DNA of 42,186 nucleotides from Chytridium lagenaria (taxonomy: Eukaryota > Chytridiomycota > Chytridiomycetes > Chytridiales > Chytridiaceae). The position numbers and the translations under genes were made by a program. The notes under the pieces are model-generated. The model made no database searches. It saw nothing but the letters and a program-made list of their open reading frames with translations, and was not told the origin of the DNA. The stretch is from positions 1-42,186 of the forward strand of contig JAHLKC010000217.1 of assembly GCA_025449115.1 (NCBI GenBank), read 5' to 3'. Below, in pieces: positions 1 to 8,729 of this stretch (its first letter is position 1; every line of letters starts with the position of its first letter).

Positions 1-38
1 GCGAAGGCTCTCGTCGCTGCCTTCAAGTCGATAAATCT

Positions 39-58
39 GGATGGATGGATGGATGGAT
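39..58. repeat. GGAT tetranucleotide microsatellite, five units
   Basis: Five perfect GGAT units stand in the region upstream of the GH72 gene. The rest of bases 1-265 shows no ORF that I can support and probably holds the GH72 promoter and 5' leader. Confidence 0.9.
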
Positions 59-265
59 TCTTTCACGAAGAAACAATAAGGCCGCCAATCACTAGCGAGA
101 GGGTCCTCATTTCCACTCGGGCGGATCGTTTAGCCTTGTGCCTCCCGCCCTAAAATGTCGTTTGATCAAATCGTGATAAGCTTTACGCGTCATCATTGAC
201 TATATAACGAGATTTAAACGGGGCTATTCGAAGTCCGAGCACCACTGTTCTGACCCATCCGCAGT

Positions 266-2154
266 ATGATCAGCTTTTTAAGCGCTAAAACATTATATTT
301 GCTAATTACCTTTGGATCCTTCGCGTGCCATGCGGCTATCGTTATCAAGGATAACCGCTTTTATGATGAGTCGTCTGGCAAGCCGTTTATAGTCAGAGGG
401 ATGGCTTATCAGCCTCGGCAAAACGGTAGGATTTACGACCCCATCTCGAACATGCGGAAGAGCGCATGGATGCGGGACCTTCAAGTGATGGAGGATCTCG
501 GCATCAACACTGTCCGAGTCTATGAGGTAGTAGCTGAATTTGTTTAATTGTCTGAATAGCTTCATAGATTGAGCCGTCACTTCCTCACGACGAGTTTATG
601 AATGAACTCCAAAGCAGATCGATGGTGAAGGATATTTATTGTAATTTTTAACTTTTTAAAAGTATCTTATCCTGGACCTTGGCCGTCGTGAGTATTCTTT
701 GAATCGAGATAGTCCGGAATATTCTCTCGAGTCTTCAACAGATATGTTGAAAACTTTGACGCATTCGCAAAGTATAAACACAATTCCACATCACCTCTTC
801 GTACTGATACATAACAGTTTCTCTAACGTCTTGGGATACTTTGCCGGCAACGAGGTCGTCAACTCTTTCAGCTCATCCGTTTCTGCACCGCATATGAAGG
901 CCCTTATTCGAGATCTTAAGGCTCGTTCAAGGACGCTCGAGCGATATATCCCCATCGGGTGGGCATTATTTGTTGCGTCAAGATTGTCGCTAACCATTTA
1001 ACATAGATACTCAGACAGTGACGACGCTCAAATTCGAGATGCCACGAAGCAGTACTTTACGTGTGGTGACGAAGAAGCGGCCGTGGATTTCTTTGGGCTA
1101 AATTTGTATAGGATCCTTTTTTAACAATACACTGATAAGCTCCAAGGTACGAGTGGTGTGGGAAAAGCAGTTATAAGCTCTCTGGATATGCAGATCGCAC
1201 ACGAGAGATGCAGGACCTCAAAATCCCTCTCCTTATCTCCGAGTATGGATGCAACACAGTGAGGCCTAGAATATTTCAGGAGATTGACGCGATATACGGA
1301 AAAGAGATGCTCAAAGTGTGGAGTGGTGGTATCATGTACGAATTCACGGACGAGGATAATTCGTACGGGATCGTAGAGATCGATAGAAACGGGTAGGTTT
1401 GATTAGAATCAAGTATCTGCATCGTTTCTTATCACTTCTCAACAGAAGCGTTGTGCCAATTCAACCAGAGTTTGATGCCTTTCAGAAGAAAATGGTGATC
1501 GCGGCGTCAACGGTAAAATCCAGAGCCAATAGCCGCTATGCTTACTTTTCTTCTTCTTTTTTTTGACAGCTCGCTAATATTAGCAGCAGTGACTTTCCTC
1601 GCGCCTCCTTCAAGAAGCTCGATTGTCCGGCAAGTTTTGGTCCAGGATGGCGCGGAACAACCGAGCTGCCGAAATCTCTTGTAGATGACACATCCTGTGC
1701 GGATATGGTTAGCTCTTTAGAGTGCGTCACATCTTGGAAAGCTTCCAGCGAAGACGTCGGCAAGCTTCTTTCGACGACGTGCGGTTTAATCGACAATATA
1801 CTTGGAAAGCCAGAGGGATGTTTGGCGATCTCGACAAAGTCCAACACCACCTCTAGCTCAAAAGACTTTTCTCATTGCTCTGCAAAGGATCGCTTGAGCT
1901 GGGCTTACAACGAGTACTATCGCTTGACGTGTCGCGCCTCGACGTCCTGTGAATTTAATGGTACCGCCGCTCTGCAGTCAGGAATAGAGACTGGGAACGA
2001 TGGATCATACGGCGAGTGCAGAGTTCCCTCCGAGGCGGCCCCGGGACTGCCCTTTCCGAACACGGGAGAGGATTCCAATAATGGAATGTTCAAAGGAGTT
2101 TCGTTGCGGCTCACTATTCTTTCAAGCTTCCTTATCATATTTTTTTCTTTTTAA
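266..2154 (+). CDS. GH72 1,3-beta-glucanosyltransferase, GPI-anchored (Gas/Gel/Phr family)
   Basis: It cuts and re-joins beta-1,3-glucan chains at the cell surface during wall building. The N-terminus has a signal peptide (about residues 1-23). Both GH72 catalytic glutamates are visible: the acid/base in YFAGNEVVN (about 838-865) and the nucleophile in LISEYGCN (about 1231-1254). A Cys-rich X8/CBM43-like module follows (about 1620-1975), then a Ser/Gly stretch and a hydrophobic tail typical of a GPI signal. Splice sites that keep frame give exons 266-526, 568-624, 663-958, 1007-1105, 1147-1392, 1446-1512 and 1570-2154, about 536 residues, normal for GH72 with X8. Exon 3 carries an odd 16-residue stretch at 771-818 just before the acid/base motif, which may hide another intron. 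The start is the first ATG and fits the signal peptide. Confidence 0.93.
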
Positions 2155-2288
2155 GATCTCCATCTCATGTAAATCACTCCTTTGGTTGATGTATTTAATA
2201 TATTGCTCTTGCATGCTGCATGGTCGTATCAATATCTGTCCGTCGTTAGTTCACGGTCGGGAGTTAAGGCCAAAGGTCTAAGTCGAAA

Positions 2289-4717
2289 ATGGCCACTGTC
2301 GCGGACCAAAACGCGCTATCTCACACGGATCGCCGTCGAAGCAGCGTAAAATGCCAAACTCCGCAAACGCCAATTGATCGTCGAAGTAGCGTGAGAGATC
2401 AGAACCCGGAATGTGTTGACCGTCGCGGCAGTGTCAAGGATCAAACAGCCCAGCAAGCCATCGATCGTCGGCTCAGTGTTAGATTTGAAGAGCAAACACA
2501 TGCAGAAACCAACATAGTAGTCATTGACCATGAACTCGTTACGGGGCAATCTCAAAGCTTAATCGGTTTCAATCAAAAAGTATTCCATCGTCGTTTAAGC
2601 TAGAAAAGTGCTATCCCCTCATTTACTTTCGGAACTTGAGTGCGTGAGATCGAATGTACATGGAGATGCCCCAACATCTACATTGAAGTACCTTAAGTCA
2701 GTGGGAACAAAGGCTTTCAGAGTCCGTCGGAAAGCGAAGGAATCGCGTTAGGAATATTACGCGAAGTTCTGCCAGGGAGAGGGCGACGTCGTGACTGCCG
2801 ACAGAAGCTAAAGAACCGACAAAGCCTTCGCCAAATCTATCCACGGGACTACAATCTCTAGATTCGGATACTTTTGAACCAGAGCCTAGGAAGAGCACTG
2901 TCGATCATCCCAAAGACGATAAGCTGAAGGACGTGCCGAGAAGCAAAAGTATTGCAGTCGAGAAGCCAGGCTCTTTAGTACAAGATATTCTCTCAGGTCC
3001 AACCACACCAGCACCACCACCTACAGCAGCAGCAATTCCTCTCCCTGGACGGAGAGCGTCAATGATTGAATCGGCGCAAACACCAAAACGTTCCGTCACG
3101 GATGTACTATCGAGGAGGAGGATAACAATACACGTTCTGCGGAAGTAAGGCAAGAGAGTGTTAAAATGGCAACACCAAAAGCGCAAACTCCAGCACGGAA
3201 TACTTCGACAGCCGATGGGTACGTTCAGTGGCGGAAAAACTTGAAACGCAGGACTAGCTCTATGACGCCGGGAACTCCATCAACATGGAATATGCTGTCA
3301 CGAGAGCGCCCGTATTCTCTTGATGATTTTATTATATTAAAAAGGTGAGCTTTATTTTAAGCTTTGCATGCGTACATGTAAACTTGTTATTATTATTGTG
3401 GTCTACCTGAACATCATCTCAAACCAAAACAGAACTCTAATGGCCGTTTTTCTGCGCTTTCTCAAGTTACTCTATGTTCGATGCCATCAGTGAGGAGACG
3501 AGCTTACATGATGAAAGGATTCTCTAAGAAAAAGTCGTCGTTAACCCCCAAATATTGGAATCTGTAAGACGAGAAAAGCAATGCTGCAGCCAGCTATTTT
3601 CCAAATTCTGTCTGCAGCTTTTAGCGACGTTTCAATCAGATATTTCTCTCTTCATGATTTTCGAATGGGTTCCCAGCTCATTGCAGACTTTGTTGAGTCT
3701 TCACAGGGTATTTACAACTCACAGAGCTTTTATCTAATATCCTATGCAGAGTTTTACTGAGCAGCAGGCAAGTTTTACATATCAGAGGTTACATGTGCAC
3801 TTGAATTTTTACATAATCGTAAAATCATCCATCGACTTGTCGAGCCGGCCTCGATTTTAGTCGATAGAGATGGGCATATTAAGCTATCGGAATTCGGAAA
3901 CTGTGCTTTTATTGAGGAACCGCAAGTGGACGCATCGTACCCTTGCGTCCACACTGGAAGATATCAGGCACCAGAGGTATTACTAGGGGAGGCCCATGGA
4001 ATATCATCGGATTGGTTTTCCGTTGGAGTCATTATATACGAAGTTTGTTTAGTGATTTTTTGGCAGCTTCAGCTGTTCATTAATCATTTATAATTATAAC
4101 GGATTAGATGCTCACTGGAACGATCGCATTGGAGGCGGCAACATCCTTGACATCATTGCATCGGTTTTAAAATTTCGTAAATGTGTTATCTTACTTTACA
4201 GATAATCGGAGGTCAACGACGCCGTGAAAAGGATGACTCAACTTTAGCTGATAACGGAGAAGGTGATACTGGCTCTCACGGAGCATCGCGTTCTATTCTT
4301 AAGGATGAGATGAATGGCAGACCAGTATTTGCTCTTCCCGCGCAGTAAGTCTCGCTATGATGTAAGTTGCTAACTGTAAAAGATATCGAAACCTTACCGA
4401 CATCTTAATCTGTCAAGGCCGCAGAAGATATAGTGCGTCGCTTAATGGAGGTATACCCTCAACATAGAATGACAGCATTACGCGGTTGCCAGGACGTGAA
4501 AGCTCATCCGTGGCTTAGACACATTGGCATCACCTGGAAAGAGGTTGAAGAAGGAAGGTTGCAGCCTCCATTCGTGCCTGGGAATGAAGAAGACGAACTC
4601 CTGCTCTCATCACTGGGGAACACGGGTGAAGAGAGAATAGAGCATACTAATAATCGATTGACCATTGAGGTTATCGGCACTGATTACGCAGATGCCAGTG
4701 GCGCTGATGATATGTAA
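2289..4717 (+). CDS. AGC/PKA-like pseudokinase with N-terminal RRxS array (frame broken in several places)
   Basis: The C-terminal half reads as a PKA-type kinase domain: SLDDFIILKR entry, glycine loop GNGRFSALSQV, a retained ATP lysine (YMMKGFSKKK), an alpha-C Glu in RREKQ, TFQSD and FEWVP hinge, then APEVLLGEAHG and DWFSVGVIIYE, and a C-terminal WKEVEEGRLQPPFVP segment like the PKA tail. Key residues are lost: HRD is HRL (IIHRLVEPASIL, about 3825-3860), the usual K and N of the loop are E and S, and DFG is EFG (about 3889-3900). These are plain substitutions, so catalysis is unlikely. The N-terminus holds at least four D-R-R-x-S-V motifs, with more RRxS sites near 3050 and 3240. The frame breaks at about 2601, 2792, 3110, 3529-3533 and 4415; the last two are fixed by one A in an A-run. 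Some 5' breaks may be introns. It could be a decaying gene, but the conserved fold argues for selection. Confidence 0.7.
2328..2483 (+). repeat. Coding tandem array of PKA consensus sites (D-R-R-x-S-V, four copies)
   Basis: Copies begin at 2328, 2376, 2418 and 2463 and encode DRRRSSV, DRRSSV, DRRGSV and DRRLSV, spaced 14-16 residues apart. Each contains R-R-x-S-hydrophobic, the classical PKA phosphorylation consensus, followed by K/R and usually D-Q or C-Q. The units have diverged at the DNA level while the motif is kept, which suggests selection on the peptide. Further single motifs occur downstream (RRLS at about 2588, RRASM at about 3051, RRTSS at about 3250). Confidence 0.85.
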
Positions 4718-4845
4718 GCCACTTTGCAGACTGGTGAGGAAACAAGGAAAACCCAGGAAAACTATTGCAAATAAATAGATTGACGACTGGGTCCATTGTT
4801 CCAAAACTTTGTTGAATGGGTTCATGAAGCTGCCTTCCAGAGAAC

Positions 4846-6476
4846 ATGAGCTACGAGCAGTTCTCGCAACGGGGGCGGTCACGACGGGTGGGATATGGGA
4901 TGGGAAGGCGGAGAAAGGCCAACACTGAGAGACTGCCGCCTCTTCCCGTACCATCTGCGTCAAATAATAATCAAGGAGGAGGAGCTGCTGGTTTCCAAGG
5001 CATCTCACCCGAATCATTATGCCACTACCTGATCACCGATACGATCCACACCTTTATAGTCGACGTAAGCCGTAAAGCTTTTTTAATTTTGAACCAACTG
5101 TCCTCTTTCTCAGGCTAGACCAAAGGATTGGAGAGGACAACCACCGTCCGTCTCGCTTGGTCTCCGCCAATTTGGGAGCCTTTAGGAACATCTCACGAGC
5201 AAGTGGACAGATTCCAACCAAACCATCCGATGCTTGATCAACTATGCAAGAAAGGCCATCATGCTACTCTGCGCTGGCGCAGAGGATTACCTGCACCCCG
5301 CTCACAAACTTAACTCCAAGAGAATCATATTCGTAGACGATCATGGGCACGAGTACGGGCCCGCAAAAACTATGGCGACGTGTTTTCGGAATTGAAGACC
5401 ATTTGGAAAGACGGGATTTTTGCCTCACTTCGAGTATTAATGCTTCCAACGTGCCAAAGGATGTGTTATTTTTAAGAGGAGGCATACAGGGCTTGTTTTC
5501 AAAGTTTCAGAGTTTGTGCTTTGGAACAGACGGAAGACCGCTCGTTCCCGGAGGAGTTATGCGGCGGGGTTCGTCAAGTGAAATATTGAGCGAGTCAGAT
5601 GGGGATAGCGAACAGGAAAAGCCATGGATATACAGCGACATACTTATGGGTCTTAATGATTCTGTGTCAGACCCTCTTGTCATTGAGCTACTTCGGAAGA
5701 GAATGGCGATACAGATGGCTGTAATGAGCATGATCACGTCACCTATTCCAGCCGATGATCCCCCAAGACTTGTTCTATACCATGTCTCCGAAATAGCGTA
5801 TGCCTCAATAGGGGGAGGAGGGCTCAAAAAGGACGACACTAAAGTAGTTGGATTAAGCCCTCACCCATTTCTCTACATCGGATCACAAGAATCCGCTAAA
5901 CCTAAACATCTTAAATCACACGCCATTACCCATGTTATTCGTCTGGGAAATTGCCGATGGCCGTATCAAAGCTGCGCTGGCGTCAGCTTTCATGATCTCC
6001 CCATCGATGATGTCCCTACAGCGAGAATATCCTCTCTTTTCCCAACCACAACTGCGCTTCTAGATGGAATACGAATACGCGGCGAACGCGTCCTCGTTCA
6101 TTGCCAGGCAGGAGTGAGTCGCAGCGCCTCGATCGTTCTCTCATTTATTCTCCGTCGTGGAGTTAAAGGAGCCGCGGGAGGATTACCAAATACAAAGTCT
6201 CGCACGATGCAGCAACCTGCCGTTCCTTCATCAGAGCAGGGCTTGCCATCCTTTTCACAGGCATCAAACAGCCTAGTATCTGCGAGCACAACTTTAAGAG
6301 AAGCATTCCAAATACTTCATAGTGCGAGACCTATAGTCTGTCCGAACCCAGGATTTTGGTCAGAGCTGGAGCAGTATGAGAGGGTGCTATGCATGGCTGC
6401 ATCAAGCGGGTTGCCTGGTGGATCAGCTTTTGGTAATCCTGCAGCAATGCAGACGCAATCGTCCTCTTTATCGTAG
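4846..6476 (+). CDS. MAPK-phosphatase-like protein: rhodanese domain plus dual-specificity phosphatase
   Basis: The C-terminal domain carries the DSP active site HCQAGVSRSAS (about 6100-6132), with Cys and Arg of HCxxGxxR and the upstream general-acid segment FHDLPIDDVP (about 5989-6018). The N-terminal part (about 4990-5520) reads as a rhodanese/CDC25-like domain: HTFIVDARPKDWRG, IIFVDDHGHEYG, then DVLFLRGGIQGLFSKF. This is the MAP-kinase-phosphatase arrangement, so it probably removes phosphate from Thr/Tyr of a MAP kinase. A 49-nt intron lies at 5065-5113. The rhodanese part changes frame around 5140-5230, 5365-5369 (A run) and 5439-5440; the last two look like lost bases. The stop at 6474-6476 overlaps a possible donor (GTAGG), so a short C-terminal extension is possible. 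It lies about 130 bp downstream of the pseudokinase. Confidence 0.85.
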
Positions 6477-6641
6477 GTTTTTTTCCTTCCTCGAAAATAT
6501 TTTTTCTCTCTTGCTGTTTTTGTATAAAATATTCTGACTCCTTTAAAAACAGATACTTTTGGATGATTCAATTTCATACGGTTCTGGATATTGAATACAG
6601 AGCTAGGGCGGCCGTACAACGGCAGAGCAAAGCGATACAGC

Positions 6642-6852
6642 ATGGCTGATAGCTGCCTGAAGGGCACCAGCGACGTTTTTTATGATTGTATAATAGAAAA
6701 CCACCTACTTGTGTTGGGTGGCTTCATATGTTATCCCCTCTATCTTCATTTTTGGTTTTTTAGACCAGAAGCTTTTACAGAAACTGAATGCGCTAAATCA
6801 GTTGAATTTGGGAGAGGAGGTGAAGCTCAAGGTGAGGTTTGAACAATTGTAG
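6642..6852 (+). CDS. Possible small spliced protein, unknown
   Basis: I do not recognise this. An ATG at 6642 opens a frame (MADSCLKGTSDVFYDC) that could be joined across an intron-like segment with a T-rich 3' end (about 6710-6763) to a short amphipathic tail, QKLLQKLNALNQLNL, ending at a stop at 6850-6852. The join needs one extra base, as many joins in this window do. It could instead be a C-terminal extension or the 3' UTR of the upstream phosphatase gene. Confidence 0.22.
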
Positions 6853-7031
6853 AGGCCGTCGTGATACCGTCGTCTCACAAACTCCAAGTCTCGCGAGAGT
6901 CTGTATAACCCTCCAAATTAGGCATTACTTTAAAGACGTTGCCAAAAATAAATAAATAATGGGTTTAGTAACAAAATAATAATAACAAAATCCTAACTCG
7001 AAAAAGAAAATACTCGTCCGAACTCTCAACG

Positions 7032-7376
7032 ATGGCCGATGCATCCTCTCAGCAGCTGCATTACGATAACGCCTCTGGCATGTTCTATCGTTTTGGTGAG
7101 AAATTACAGACAACACTTACCGTTCATGCTTTCATTCCATTCAAACATCAAGTGTCTGACCTAAGCACTTGAGTAGATCCTCGTTCTCAAGCTATTCAAT
7201 GGATTCATCCCAGTTCGCTCGCAACTGCACCCCCTCCCACATTTATCGTACCTCTAGGGCCTCCAATAACGGTGGTGATGGACTACCCATCGAATATGGC
7301 GAATTTACGAGGTGTAAATGAATCAACAATGGCAACGGTTGTTGGTGCGCGATATCTTCAGCAACAAATGAGATGA
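7032..7376 (+). CDS. Small 88-residue protein in two exons, unknown
   Basis: Exon 1 runs 7032-7095 from an ATG (MADASSQQLHYDNASGMFYR), a 78-nt GT-AG intron spans 7096-7173, and exon 2 runs 7174-7376 to a TGA. The phases match exactly (a split GTA valine codon) with no correction. The product is hydrophilic, with a Pro-rich centre (ATAPPPTFIVPLGPP) and an end at LQQQMR. It has no signal peptide or membrane segment, and I recognise no family. Support is only the clean splice and open frame. Confidence 0.4.
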
Positions 7377-7748
7377 AATCAGTAATAAAACATGAAAACT
7401 TATAATCCGTTTATTAATGCAGATTTTTACGCGCATGCAGTGCAGATACTTCTCACAGATCAATCATTAACCTCCGAACCAAGATTGTTGATCGAAGCGT
7501 TGAACGTCCATACATCTCCTTTCCTGATAACACCACTGTAAATTCCCAATCACGGGTCGCGTGCAACGCCCCCAAACTACTGACATTCAGGAATCAGTTG
7601 GGTTGCCGTCTTTCTTGTCCCAAATTTTCTGTATTCTCCGAGAACAGACCACTACATCCCTTCACCTCAACCTGCCCTGCTGCACACCGTTGCCAGCAAC
7701 ATCTCAATAATTGAACTTCCTCATCCTCGGAAAGCACCTCTAAACAAC
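7377..7748 (+). promoter_or_regulatory. Intergenic region and 5' leader of the EF-hand gene
   Basis: No gene is seen here. The last 150 bases before the ATG are pyrimidine-rich (cct/ctt runs between about 7655 and 7745), as is common just upstream of fungal start codons. I see no clear TATA box. Confidence 0.4.
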
Positions 7749-8506
7749 ATGCCCTCAAAGACAAAGTCCAAGAAGGGAAAGGCTGCTGCTGCCGATCAGG
7801 CGAAGAAGCCAGAGACTCCTGCCGCCTCTGTCCCCACCACCAGCACCGAGGCTCCCGTTAAGGAGACTAAGCCTGAACCCGTTCCTGTTGCTGAAGTCAA
7901 GGCTGCGGCTCCTGTTACCCCCGCGATCAAGAAGGTCAAGCGCACCCCCCTTATTGGGGACCAGGATCAGCTGACCACCCAAGTCGTCGCCGCTCTTCTC
8001 GAGATCTTTGGTCGTTTTGACGATGACAACGACGCTGCTCTCTCCAGGGAAGAACTTGAGGCCTTTGCGATTGCCACCAATGGTGAAAAGGTCAGGACTT
8101 TCCTTCTTCAAGATGCTGGAGTACTAATGCAGTTTTGAAATGCAGTTCGAGGAGGAAGCCGTGAACGAGCTTAAGAAGAGCTTCAACGTTGACGCCAATG
8201 GAAACCTTACACGGAGAGGATTCCTGGAGATGTACCAGGTACGTCTGTCTTGGTCTGGTTTTGGTTGCATGCGCGAAACTGACTCTTGTTCCCAACCATG
8301 TACTACAGCTGCAAACTCTCAGCGACCCCGACGAGACTTGGGTAAGGCTCCACTTAGCACTTGTATGTTGATACGTTACACTACTGATACCTCTCTTTCT
8401 CAAAGCGCGATCTTATTAAGCACGGCTACTCGGTCAAGCTTCAGCTTATCCGGAGGGCGACGGCAACGCCAACCCCAACTGGAAGGGCAAGAAGGCCGCC
8501 AACTAA
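7749..8506 (+). CDS. EF-hand protein with Lys/Ala/Pro-rich N-terminus
   Basis: About 65 Lys/Ala/Pro-rich residues (MPSKTKSKKGKAAAADQAKK...) precede an EF-hand pair. The first loop, DDDNDAALSREE, has Asp at 1, 3 and 5 and Glu at 12. The second, NVDANGNLTRRG, lacks the Glu at position 12 and may bind calcium poorly. A GFLEMY...DETW..L...HGY segment follows, reminiscent of the EF-hand plus ligand-mimic segment of Miro GTPases, but no GTPase domain is present. Exons are 7749-8090, 8146-8238, 8309-8341 and 8406-8506, with introns of 55, 70 and 64 nt. Exon 4 changes frame at the CC at 8450-8451; one more C gives an end reading PEGDGNANPNWKGKKAAN and the TAA at 8504. The function is unknown; calcium sensing is inferred. 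Confidence 0.8.
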
Positions 8507-8664
8507 GCACGGAACCTCTTATAAATTCTGATATTGTGGACTATCGGACGCGTAATCTGTACTGGATGAGGACAAGGTTGATAAGGGAACGAAGGACGCT
8601 GCCGGCGCGATGAGGCTCTTGTTGTGTTGATTGTGAAACTTTTGAAACCAAGTGACAAAAAATT

Positions 8665-8670
8665 AATAAA
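8665..8670 (+). terminator. Poly(A) signal AATAAA
   Basis: A perfect AATAAA lies about 160 bases after the EF-hand stop and before the VPS11 start, in an A-rich stretch. It is a plausible cleavage/polyadenylation signal for the EF-hand mRNA. Confidence 0.45.
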
Positions 8671-8729
8671 ATAAAAAGGCTGTTCGATACCCAACCATCC
8701 CATTCAGCTTAACCATTCGAGAAGGCATC

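Noticed and set aside
2289..4717. Calling the pseudokinase locus a plain pseudogene
   Set aside because: Frame breaks are as common in essential neighbours, and the domain keeps many structural motifs, so breaks alone do not show decay. The possibility stays open.
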